A stretch of DNA of 64,000 nt, from NCBI GenBank assembly GCA_025617745.1, contig CM046858.1:46457697-46521696 (forward strand), read 5' to 3'. Shown piece after piece: positions 22,848-32,735 of this stretch (positions are counted from its first letter, which is position 1; the number at the start of each line of letters is the position of its first letter). Both the position numbers and the translations under genes were made by a program. The DNA is from Heliocidaris erythrogramma. Its lineage: Eukaryota > Echinodermata > Echinoidea > Camarodonta > Echinometridae. Below the pieces are notes generated by a model. It was not told the DNA's origin. It did not search any database and was given only the letters and a program-made list of their open reading frames with translations.

Positions 22848-23936
22848 TTAAATGTCGCTGATCTGTAAACCCTTGTCCTGTGTAACTGTGTTATGTCTGT
22901 GAATCTCGATGGCTTCACGGACCCTCCTGGTGTACCAGTTGGAAGCGGGGGCTACAAGTTTGGTGTCTTCCCAGTGAATCTGGTGATCACGAGTGACAGA
23001 ATGATTGATAATGGCAGATTGGTCGTAGTTACCAAGTCTCCCATGGGCACGGTATTCCTTGATGCGAGATTTGATGTCCCTCCCAGTCTCTCCGATGTAG
23101 ACCTGACCGCAGGAACATGGTATGCGGTACACTCCTGGTTTGCTGTCGGGAGAAGCTGTGTCTTTGTGTGTGTAGAGAGACTTGTGAAGTTTGTGTTTAG
23201 AGCTGAAGAAAACCCGTATGTTAGCCTTCTGCAGGACTCGTTGAATGCGGTGAGAGACATGACCTGTGTAGGGAATAGTGCAGGACGAGATGTGCCTGGT
23301 TGGTGTGGGAGAATGGGGTTTGTTGACAGATGTGCGTATTTCCTGAGGAGGGAAACCATTGTTAACTAAGGCTGCTTTGATGTGTTTTAACTCATTGTCA
23401 AGTCTGGTTGAGTCGCAGACGTTGTGAGCTCTCCTGACCAGGGAACTGGAGACCGAACGTTTGACGGACGGATGGTGGAAAGATCGGAAGTTGAGATAGC
23501 GGTCTGTGTGGGTAGGTTTACGGTAAACACTGTGGGAGAGTGAACCGTCTGGCCTGTGGGTGATCAAAACATCAAGAAAAGGAAGAGAGTTATTGTTTTC
23601 TGCTTCTGACGAGAAGCTGATGGAGGGGTGATGTTTGTTGAGAAAATCCTGGAAATTGTTCAGCTTTTCCGGACCGTGCGGCCAAATGACAAACGTGTCG
23701 TCAACATAACGGAGCCAAAATGTGGGTTTATGCGGTGCTGTGGAGAGAATAGTAGTTTCGAACTGTTCCATGAAGAGATTAGCTATAACTGGGGAGAGTG
23801 GAAAGCCCATGGGGGCACCTTCTGATTGGTTGAAGTACTTATCCCGCCACTGGAAGCTGGTGGAGGTAAGACATAGGAGAAGAAGGTCATAAATCTGTTG
23901 GGGAGATAGTGGGGTTCTGTCCTGGAGATCAGTGTT
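22848..23936 (-). CDS. Penelope-like element reverse transcriptase/GIY-YIG, 5'-truncated
   Basis: The minus-strand frame runs without a stop from 23936 to 22848 (about 362 residues). It begins within the reverse transcriptase. Motif B is EGAPMGFPLSPVIANLFME and motif C is LRYVDDTFVIW. About 220 residues later comes a GIY-YIG nuclease domain with GVYRIPC, VYIGETGR and a downstream conserved Glu. This RT-plus-GIY-YIG order is diagnostic of Penelope-like retroelements. The frame starts exactly where the right inverted arm begins, and the RT fingers and earlier motifs are absent, so this is a 5'-truncated copy. The coding part looks intact, suggesting a fairly recent insertion. It lies antisense inside the gene B intron. 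Confidence 0.9.
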   Translation of the reverse strand, partial: NTDLQDRTPLSPQQIYDLLLLCLTSTSFQWRDKYFNQSEGAPMGFPLSPVIANLFMEQFETTILSTAPHKPTFWLRYVDDTFVIWPHGPEKLNNFQDFLNKHHPSISFSSEAENNNSLPFLDVLITHRPDGSLSHSVYRKPTHTDRYLNFRSFHHPSVKRSVSSSLVRRAHNVCDSTRLDNELKHIKAALVNNGFPPQEIRTSVNKPHSPTPTRHISSCTIPYTGHVSHRIQRVLQKANIRVFFSSKHKLHKSLYTHKDTASPDSKPGVYRIPCSCGQVYIGETGRDIKSRIKEYRAHGRLGNYDQSAIINHSVTRDHQIHWEDTKLVAPASNWYTRRVREAIEIHRHNTVTQDKGLQISDI

Positions 23937-24698
23937 TCATGTTTCTCTCCTCAATTTGTTCATTACCTTTGTTTTGTTGTTTCATTCGTAACATTCCTTA
24001 TATTCATCATTATTAGGATACTCATTCTGATGTCATTATTTCACCCTTTTTTTTTTTCCCACATGTATGTTTTAACCTTAATGTCTTTCCTCAACAGGAT
24101 GATTTGTTTCTCTCCGCAGATTACCTCCAACAGGATTTCATGTTTCTCTCCTCAATTTGTTCATTATCATTGGTTTTTTCACCTTTCTCTCCACAGCCAC
24201 ACCTGTCCACTTCATTCATAACATTTATATTTATTATTAGTATACTCATTCGGGTGTCAATATTTCACCTTTTTCAGGATGTCATGTTTCTCTCCACAGA
24301 TTACCTACGGTCCTAATCCCCCTTTTGTTTCCAGCTTATCCAGATGGTTAATTGGTTTCTTAGTCCTATTGTTCACTTGTTTTCAATGTTTTTACAACGC
24401 AGGATTAGTTTGATGTTACTTATCCTTTCAATGCAGGTACCTTGATGTTATTTATCCTTTCAATGCAGGTACTTTGATGTTACTGTTACTATTTCTTTCT
24501 ATACTAATTCCGTGATGTTATTGTGAGCCTCCATTTTTAAAAAGTGAATTGCCTAACATTACAAACAAGTTGTGAAGGTGTAGAATTTCTACCGCTTCAT
24601 ATGTAAATTCTGCTGATTTATTCGCTCTTCTTATTCTCCTGACGGAACGTGGAGTTAATCCAACTCACATGGTTGTACCGCAAACCTTTTTTCTGACT
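23937..24698. repeat. Right inverted arm of the Penelope-like element
   Basis: It mirrors 21768-22600, from CATGTTTCTCTCCTCAATTT at the inner edge to CGCAAACCTTTTTTCTGAC at the outer edge. The outer ends of both arms share the same GTACCGCAAACC sequence, so the arms flank the RT fragment symmetrically. Confidence 0.8.
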
Positions 24699-24739
24699 TA
24701 CAACTTCACCATGCAAACCTTCAAATCCTATAATATGAA

Positions 24740-24987
24740 TATAAAGTCAGAAAAATGTCTACAGCCCCTATCAAAGGCACGCAAGCTCTCCCATGCACTG
24801 TAATGCTCATCTCAGTCATCTGCAGAGCTGTATAGGACCATTGCCTTTGTGAGCTGCATGGTCCCAGTTTGCAGCATTCTTTCTCACACCCGCCCTCCAT
24901 CTCGCACGATTCATGGCATCCTCCCTCCTCAAACCAACTCCACTACACTCCTCCTCAACCTGTTTTCTCCATGTTTTCCTCGGTTGT
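24740..24987 (-). pseudogene. LINE 3'-end fragment
   Basis: The minus strand encodes RKTWRKQVEEE then REDAMNRARWRAGVR, the short C-terminal tail seen after the reverse transcriptase of several non-LTR retrotransposons. Everything upstream is missing, and it abuts decayed zinc fingers at about 24988. Confidence 0.65.
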
Positions 24988-25975
24988 GAGAGTGTAATAA
25001 ATTTTCTACAAAATATAGACTGAAGAGCCATTTTAGAACGCACACTGATGAAAAGCCTTATTCATGTACTCTATGTGGTAAAGGACTTTCTAAGACACAT
25101 AACCTTGCTAACCATATGCTGAAACATTCAGGAGAAATTCCTTTTCCGTGTTCAAAGTGTAAGAAGAAATTTTCCTTCAATTTTCAAAATATCGACTGAA
25201 GAAACATTTGAAAACACACATTTCTGAAAAGCCTTATTAATGTGATGTGTGTAATAAGAAATTTGCCAACAATACTCTTGCTCAGCATATATTAATACAT
25301 TCAGGAGAAATGCTTTTTGAATGCTCAGAGTGTAAATAGAAATTTCATTCAAAATCTCAGTTAACAAGACATTTCAAACAACACAATCAGGAAAAACTAT
25401 TAATGTCCAAAACTATTAATGTCCAGAGTGTAATGAGGTCTTTAGTGACAAACTTAAAAATACGCTAGACCTATGCTCATACACAATAAAGAGATGCCAC
25501 TTGGTGTTCAGAGTGTGACAACAAATTTAAATTTAAATCTGCAAAGACATTTAAGAACAGACTCTGGTGAAAAGCCTTATGTTTCTAGTGTGGTAGAGGA
25601 ACACATGCATGCTAATGCACATTGATTGGAGAAATGGGTTCTGAATGTAAAAATTATTTCTTGTTTAAAGTAACCTCGATAAGCAAATGCTACAACATGG
25701 TAGAGAAAAGCCCTATCCATGTTCACTGTGTAAAAGGCAATCCTACATAAATTGCAATTCAGTCTTCGGGCTGCCAGAATGGAATTTGTTTAATAAAATC
25801 CTTCCTTCCTTCCTTTAAATTGTCAACTGTTAAAAAAAAGACACACGGGTGAAAATCTTATTTGTGTCCCGTGTCATGTTACGGAGATTCGTGAGTAGGG
25901 TGCCCTGATTCACCATCAGAAAGATACTTGAGAAAGCCTAATTTATGTCCTGTGCCATGAGAGGAAGTTGAATAA
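24988..25975 (+). pseudogene. Decayed C2H2 finger array in intron of gene B
   Basis: At least six finger remnants are readable in shifting frames. Signatures include TDEKPYSCTLCGKG at about 25047, a KCKKKFS-like finger at about 25155, and repeated blocks related to ACACACTGGTGAAAAGCCTTA. Many stops and indels are present. More linker debris lies at 25840-25970. It resembles the fingers of gene B most. It is either a dead paralogous gene or the old finger exon of gene B, replaced by the exon at 26028. Confidence 0.85.
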
Positions 25976-26027
25976 AATTTCACATTACTTTTATCAATAA
26001 GTTAACTTGATATGTTATTTCTTGCAG

Positions 26028-28546
26028 ATGATGTCTGTGGTCCTTGTAACCTGCCTGAAAGTTTGGAAAACCAGGAACAGATATCAAGTCTTCCTCATGC
26101 AGACTCAGAATTGCAGAATACTTCACACACAGATGTACAAGTTAGTAGTGACATTGTGATAACCTCAAACAATATTGAAAGTGAGAAACCCACAAAAGAT
26201 TTCTGTGCTGAAAGAGTTGAAAATGGCAATAATGTTGAGTACAATGATAATAACCCACACAAAATTAATTCCTTAAACTCTGATGTCACGTCCTCTGTAA
26301 TCATGGTCTCTAGAGGAAAGCGTCATCAATGTTCAGAGTGTAACAAGAAATTTCCTTCAAGATCTAAGCTGAATATTCATTCCAGAACACACAGTGGTGA
26401 AAAGCCTTATTTGTGTAATGTGTGTGGTAAACGACTTGCCAGCACACGTAACTATAAGCACCATTTGCTGATGCATTCAGGCGAAATGCCTTTTCAGTGT
26501 TCAGAGTGTAACAAGAAATTCTATTTAGAATCCCAACTGACAAGGCATTTAAGAACACACAAAGTCATGCAGGAGAAACCTTATCAATGCCCTGAGTGTA
26601 AAAAGGGCTTATCTAACAAATCTGCACTTCGTGAACACATGCTATTGCACACTGGAGGTACCGGTATGTCTTTTCAGTGTTCAGAGTGTAACAAGAAATT
26701 TCTTTCAAAAAAGCGACTGGGGAATCATTTGAAAACACATGGTGAAAAGTGTTATTCATGTGTGTTGTGTCAGAAAAAATTTCTCACCAAACGTGATCTT
26801 GCTCGACATTTGCAAGTACATGTACGTTCTGGAGATCTGCCTTTTCAATGTTCAGAGTGTAACCAGAAATTTCGTACACAATCTCGACTAAGGAGCCACT
26901 TTAAACAACACAATCCGGAAAGTTTGGCAAACCAGGAACAGATATCAAGTCTTCCTCATGCAGACTCAGAATTGCAGAATACTTCACACACCGATGTACA
27001 AGTTAGTAGTGACATTGTGATAACCTCAAACAATATTGAAAGTGAGAAACCCACAAAAGATTTCTGTGCTGAAAGAGTTGAAAATGGCAATAATGTTGAG
27101 TACAATGATAATAACCCACACAAAATTAATTCCATAAACTCTGATGTCACGTCCTCTGTAATCATGGTCTCTAGAGAAAAGCCTCATCAATGTTCAGAGT
27201 GTAACAAGAAATTTCCTTCAAGATCTAAGCTGAATATTCATTCCAGAACACACAGTGGTGAAAAGCCTTATTTGTGTAATGTGTGTGGTAAACGACTTGC
27301 CAGCACACGTAGCTATAAGCACCATTTGCTGATGCATTCAGCCGAAATGCCTTTTCAGTGTTCAGAGTGTAACAAGAAATTCCATTTAGAATCCCAACTG
27401 ACAAGGCATTTAAGAACACACAAAGTCATGCAGGAGAAACCTTATCAATGCCCTGAGTGTAAAAAGGGCTTATCTAACAAATCTGCCCTTCGTGAACACA
27501 TGCTATTGCACACTGGAGGTACCGGTATGCCTTTTCAGTGTTCAGAGTGTAACAAGAAATTCTATTTAGAATCCCAACTGACAAGGCATTTAAGAACACA
27601 CAAAGTCATGCAGGAGAAACCTTATCAATGCCCTGAGTGTAAAAAGGGCTTATCTAACAAATCTGCCCTTCGTGAACACATGCTATTGCACACTGGAGGT
27701 ACCGGTATGTCTTTTCAGTGTTCAGAGTGTAACAAGAAATTTCCTTCAAAAAAGCGACTGGGGAATCATTTGAAAACACATGGTGAAAAGTGTTATTCAT
27801 GTGTGTTGTGTCAGAAAAAATTTGTCACCAAACGTAATCTTTCTCAACATTTGCAAGTACATTCTGGAGATCTGCCTTTTCAATGTTCAGAGTGTAACCA
27901 GAAATTTCGTACACAATATCGACTAAGGAACCATTTTAAACAACACAATCCGGAAAACCCTTATCAATGTCCAGAGTGTAAAGAGGGCTTTTGTGGGAAA
28001 CGTGAATTTGCCAGACACATGCTTATACACAACGGAGGGATGCCGCATCAATGTTCAGATTGTGGAAAGAAATTTAAATCGAAGTGCTACCTGAAAAGAC
28101 ATTTAAGAACACACACTGGTGAGAAGCCTCATTTATGTTCTGTGTGTGGTAGGAGATTTTCTGGCAAAACACGACTTCAGGAACACATGCTTATACACAC
28201 TGGAGAAATACCTTATCAGTGTTCTGAGTGTAATAAACCATTTGCTGTTCGAGGTAACCTCAATAGGCACATGCTACGGCATGCTCAATATAAGCCTCAT
28301 CCATGTTCTGAATGTGACAAGCAGTTTCCCTCAAAACATAAATTGTTAAGACATATGAAAAAACACACAGGTGAAAAGCCTTATTTGTGTCATGTGTGTG
28401 GTAAGAGACTTGCTGATAGTACTTACTTGTCCCAACACCTGTTAATTCATACTGGTGAAAAACCTTATCATTGTTCAGAGTGTAATAAGAGGTTCTTATG
28501 CAAGAATAACCTCACTCAACACTTGCTAGTACATGCAGGGAAGTGA
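26028..28546 (+). CDS. C2H2 zinc-finger protein B, finger exon (23 fingers)
   Basis: This terminal exon follows a TATTTCTTGCAG acceptor at 26027 and joins the exon ending at 21550 in phase 1 (G/AT, Asp). It encodes 839 residues: an acidic linker paralogous to gene A (HADSELQNTSHTD), seven C2H2 fingers, a second copy of the linker, then sixteen more fingers. The break is explained by a tandem in-frame duplication of 861 bases (26057-26917 and 26918-27778, 287 codons) with very few differences. A second duplication of 180 bases (about 27351-27530 and 27531-27710) adds two fingers. The last seven fingers (from about 27958) are unique and use canonical TGEKP linkers. It is probably a nuclear DNA-binding protein. 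An assembly artefact is possible but the scattered substitutions argue for real copies. Confidence 0.92.
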
Positions 28547-28700
28547 TGTTACCAGACCTTTTGAGTGTAGTTTGCATTTACAAAGTCATCTCAAAAGACT
28601 TTTGTAAAAGGCGTCATATATGTGTGAAGTGTGAAACTACATTTGCTATTTATACATGTATTAGCTTTACTCAAAACATGCAATATACAACAGTCTTATC
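28547..28700 (+). pseudogene. Fossil fingers after the stop of gene B
   Basis: Immediately after the TGA the text CCTTTTGAGTGTAGTTTGCA and CTCAAAAGACTTTTGTAAAA, then a VKCETTFA-like segment (about 28622-28650), read as decayed C2H2 fingers. As in gene A, the array was once longer. Confidence 0.65.
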
Positions 28701-28946
28701 CTTTCTCTTAATCTATGTGATGTTTGCTCTTATAAAGTCATTATCATAACACAGGTCTTCCCTCTAAAGTCTATAATTATGAATTCAATTGTCTATAATT
28801 ACGAATTTAATTTGCCCGACTTTAGAGGGAAGACCTGTCTCATTGGTAGGCCATTATATATCGTACGCATGGAATTGGTATGGATGTACCCCTATGCTCG
28901 ATGGAAAGAGAGCGGCTATATGTGAGATTACTTTGCTTTGACGGGA

Positions 28947-29025
28947 GCCCGGAAAGCTCAGTTGGTAGAGCACTGGTCATGTAATCCAGGATCCAGGGTC
29001 CCGGGTTCAAATCCCGGTCGGGGCA
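28947..29025 (+). repeat. tRNA-like pseudogene, unit 1
   Basis: It has a GCCCGGA acceptor with one mismatch, D-arm GCTCAGTTGGTAGAGC, and B box GGGTTCAAATCC. A six-base insertion after the anticodon arm and a non-T at the position before the anticodon argue against a working tRNA. Confidence 0.6.
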
Positions 29026-29280
29026 TTGTAATTTTCTCACATTTACTTTCTTTATGATATATTCAATTTACTTCAATCCTATCAATTATGATATTATAAT
29101 TACAAATTCAATTGTCCTCTATAGAAATTCGTTGGCATGGATTTGCCCGACTTTAGAGGGAAGACCTGTCTCATTGGTAGGCCATTATATAGCGTACGCA
29201 TGGAATTGGTATGGATGTACCCCTATGCTCAATGGAAAGAGAGGGGCTATATGTGAGATTGTTACTTTGCTTCGATGGGA

Positions 29281-29352
29281 GCCCGGAAAGCTCAGTTGGT
29301 AGAGCACTGGTCATGTAATCCAGGGTCCCGGGTTCGAATCCCGGTCGGGGCA
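29281..29352 (+). repeat. tRNA-like sequence, unit 2 (best preserved)
   Basis: At 72 bases it folds as a cloverleaf with six of seven acceptor pairs, a full D arm and a T arm around GGTTCGAATCC. By position the anticodon would be TGT (Thr), but base 33 is A rather than the invariant T and the top anticodon-stem pair is T-T. A SINE head or pseudo-tRNA is more likely than a functional gene. Confidence 0.5.
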
Positions 29353-29528
29353 TTGTAATTTTCTCACATTTACTTTCTTTATGATATATTCAATTTACTT
29401 CAATCCTATCAATTATGATATTATAATTACGAATTCAATTGTCCTCTATAGAAATTTGTTGGCATGGATTTGCCCGACTTTTGAGGGAAGACCTGTCTCA
29501 TTGGTAGGCCATTATATAGCGTACGCAT

Positions 29529-29599
29529 GGAATATAGCTCAGTTGGTAGAGCACTGGGCATGTAATCCAGGATCCCGGGTTCGAATCCCGGTCAGGGCA
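29529..29599 (+). repeat. tRNA-like pseudogene, unit 3 (5' deleted)
   Basis: A deletion of about 90 bases relative to unit 2 fuses GCATGGAAT to TAGCTCAGTTGG, removing the 5' acceptor strand. The B box is intact. Confidence 0.6.
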
Positions 29600-29640
29600 T
29601 TGTAATTTTCTCACATTTACTTTCTTTATGATGTATTCAA

Positions 29641-30453
29641 AAAATTAAATGTTTGCTAAACACATTTTCAGGAAAAAATATCCATACATGTAGTAGGTGA
29701 GTTATTGGCATTAAAAGTTAAGGGAAACAAGTTAGTTATCCCAATTGCTAGACTGTGGCCAAAATATGTACATGTATGTGTTTTTACTGTTTTTAGTGAA
29801 TTCCATCTGGTTTGAACAACAGAACTGCCCTTCAGCCAGTTCTTTCAAATGCAATTCTATTCCCCAGAAAAGAAGATTGAATATATATATATATGTAGTA
29901 GGAAGGCATTAGCTCATCACTTTTTCCAAATGTTCAACTTGCTCAAGAAGTGTAAATATTGTTTCTTATTCAGAATTATTATTTTGGTTGAGATTCACCA
30001 GTTTATGTGTGGTCCTTGTACCTGACGACTGAGTTCTAGATCTCTTTTATATGTTTTAGTTACAGTGATTTATTGTGAATGAAAAAAACAAAAGCAACCA
30101 CGCAAAGGGGAACATTCACCAAAGGTAATAATAGTGATGATAATATACCATTTGCAAGGCCTGCCACAAAGCTTATGGGACCTGAAATGATTCACGATAA
30201 ATGACCAGACTGGGAAATATACTTTACTATTGATCAAGGCACACATATTGTATGCCTGCACCTGTGGTTGTTTTTACTACTCTACTCAATAGTTGTTTTT
30301 ATCTATTTATAAAATACATTTATTTAGATTTTGCAATATATCTCAGTACAAAAAGAATATGTGAAGCATATATTTTGAATATAGAATACTGGCATGGAAC
30401 CTCAAACATATAAAGTATTTCTAGTGATTGCTACCCTTGAAGAGCAGTGAGAC
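29641..30453. other. No gene seen
   Basis: AT-rich spacer with a short (TA)n run at about 29880-29894. No supported feature. Confidence 0.5.
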
Positions 30454-30606
30454 CAGGGCCCCGTTTCATAAAAATTGTTAACAATAACAAGTTTGCAATA
30501 AGTGTTATAAGCTACTGAAATTCATGTTTCCGATTGGTCGAGAGCAGATTTGTCATAGAAATGTGGCAGTTGTTACTGATGACAAGTTTTATGAAATGGG
30601 GCCCTG
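30454..30606. mobile_element. 153-bp MITE (CAGGGCCCCGTTTCATAAAA type)
   Basis: The left CAGGGCCCCGTTTCATAAAA and right TTTTATGAAATGGGGCCCTG are near-perfect inverted termini. AACAA and TGTTA blocks pair further in. It is related in terminal pattern to the element at 15721-15862. Confidence 0.85.
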
Positions 30607-31630
30607 TACTATAACTAATTTTCTGTGGGTTAAAGCAGAAAACTCAGAGTAAAGGATTTGTGAATGTCGATCTGGACCAACAATAAGAATAAGAATCACA
30701 AGCTGGAAAATCATTTGTGACAGTCCTTGAGTTAACGTACATATAGATCCCCAGTCAACTTTGTGTTTATTGTATTGTAAATTTGCTATTGACTCCAAAG
30801 GAAGTATTATTTTTGGGTACAGTATAATCATGTATATGTAGGTCTGTAAAATTTCATGACAGTGACATAAAATATTTTATAAATCAGGATACCCAAATGT
30901 CATGATTTCAACCTTTTAAATTAATAATCTACTACTAGTTTTCCTGATTTCATTCATTTGTTCCATATGTCCCTTTCTTGATATGTCTGCTTTCATTCAA
31001 GTAATGAGCAAGGAGGTTTGGATTGTTCTGTGATTATGGAGTTTGAGATGTTTTGGTATCTTGTGTCTGTTTTAGTAAGCCAAATAGATGTACATGTAGA
31101 TGTATAAGCACTTATGAAAGGCTCCTTGAATGTGAAATTAAATTGTGTAAATGATAATACTTGTATTGGAATTATATTAAATATTATGTCATTTAGCGAG
31201 ACATATAGAAAGTAAACACAATTCTCAAGTATGAAAAGTTGTAAAAAAGGTAATTTTTTTCACAGAATATTACCTTCCTACATAGAAATAGCCCAGATAA
31301 TCGTTTCAAAACTTCAGTTTATCATAAGCGAAATTCGTCATTTCATGATAAGTTTGTATGGATTTCTTTTTTACCTAAATAAAGATCAGTGGAAATAAAT
31401 GTTCAAATATTGTTCCTGGAAAATGACTTGTCACTGTTTCATTTTTTGTATACATAACATGTACATCATTGTGCATTAAATGGAACATGGTATGTAAAAA
31501 GCATATTACAAAATTAGAAGAGGATAGAAATATTATACAAATAAATTTGAAAAAAAATCAAGTTCATTGTGATGATAATAATGATGATTATGATGATATT
31601 AAGGAGGATAATGACAATAACAGGGACCGC
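30607..31630. other. No gene seen
   Basis: AT-rich spacer. A few GATGAT triplets near 31570-31620 precede a G tract. Confidence 0.5.
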
Positions 31631-31636
31631 GGAACC

Positions 31637-31790
31637 GGGGGGGGGGGGGGGGGGGGGAGGCTGCACCCCCCACGTTTTTTTCAGTAAACACGTGCAAACA
31701 TATGGCAGTGCAAAAATGTGGTATACACACAGCCCCCCCCCACCCCCCATTAAGCCCCTCCCCCCCATTAAGCCCCTCCACTTTTCAAGA
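31637..31790. repeat. G21 tract and C-rich repeat border
   Basis: A G21 run (31637-31657) follows CCGCGGAACC. A C-rich segment with two CCCCCCATTAAGCCCCTCC copies lies at about 31740-31780. The same GCGGA-then-G-tract arrangement occurs at 42885, 54695, 56141 and elsewhere. Confidence 0.8.
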
Positions 31791-32279
31791 CGTTCCGCGG
31801 CGCCTGAATAACACCAAGATTTGTCATGCAGACAGAGAGTGTTTTTCATATTTGTGAAATGTGTAAGTTTCCACTTTAATACTATGAAATATTTGCCTTG
31901 ACCTATACTTCAGATATTAGGAATTTCATTTTCTGGCATTACTTTGAAATTACTTTATTTCATCGCATACAGATTAAGGGAAGATTTAGTTTGAAGCCTT
32001 GATGTACGGGAAAGTACTTAGTCCCCAGCATAATATACCAGTTCCATGATTAAATTGTGCTGAAATTTGTACTTTGTGTTTCTTAAAGTTGTAATTGATA
32101 TTAAAAACTAGTTGATCTATGAAAATATGCATAAATGATATATCGTCTCTGTCTTGGAAGCAAACACACATCAACATACAGGAGTGAAAAACAGCCCTGG
32201 AAAAAATTATTTTATCCCCCGGCAGTATGCCTGAGGATACTTTGGATTCAGCAGCGTGCCGCCGTCGCCGCCGCTTCAC

Positions 32280-32735
32280 ATTCTTGTGTGCGCTCTAGCG
32301 GTCACATTTCTTGACGGATTTCTTTGTATGGAGGTGTATCTTGGTAAAATCTGGACACCTATAATTTCTGGTGATGCTGCCCCCAGTGTTCCGTCTTTTA
32401 TAGGGTAAAAGGCCATATTTTGGGGGATAGTTTGTGTCAGCTCTAGCGGCCACATTTCTCAACGCATTTTGTTCAAATTTTGCATGAAGGTGTCTCTTGG
32501 TATAATCTAGAAATCTATAGATTTTGGTGATGCTGCCTCCAGTGTTCCGCCTTTTATAGGGTCAATGGTCATATTTTGGAAGATGTCTTGTGTACACTCT
32601 TGTGTGCGCTCTGGCAGTCACATTTCTCAATGGAGTTCGTTCAAATTTTACATGGTGTCTCTTGGTGTAATCCTATAGTTTTTGGTGATGCTGCCACTAG
32701 TGTCCCGTCTGTTATAGGGTCAAGGTCATACTTCA
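32280..32735. repeat. Three tandem ~150-165-bp units
   Basis: Each unit reads CACATTTCTCAACG-like, then TTGGT then GGTGATGCTGCC, then GTGTTCCGTCTTTTATAGGG and CATATTTT. The copies differ by about 15%. A GCCGCCGTCGCCGCCGC block precedes them at about 32257-32274. No coding role is seen. Confidence 0.8.

Larger units (their letters stand above)
28752..29640 (+). repeat. Three tandem ~330-bp units, each with a tRNA-like segment
   Basis: The sequence TTTGCCCGACTTTAGAGGGA (its last unit has one change) recurs at 28811, 29142 and 29469, giving unit spacings of 331 and 327. A 21-bp inverted repeat (ACAGGTCTTCCCTCTAAAGT at 28752 and its complement at about 28818-28838) opens the array. Each unit carries a pol III A and B box. 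It is probably a tandemly amplified SINE. Confidence 0.85.

Noticed and set aside
22893-23369. Plus-strand 158-residue frame
   Set aside because: It is the antisense of the Penelope reverse transcriptase coding sequence.
29281-29352. Functional tRNA-Thr gene
   Set aside because: Base 33 is A instead of the invariant T, one anticodon-stem pair fails, and the sequence is embedded in a repeated unit with decayed sisters.
28752-29640. CRISPR-like array
   Set aside because: Three repeats of over 300 bases with pol III boxes in an animal genome do not fit CRISPR spacing or context.
31514-31849. Glycine- or proline-rich proteins across G/C tracts (also 36451, 53174, 57241, 58831)
   Set aside because: Homopolymers lack stops in any frame; both strands are open and no domain is present.
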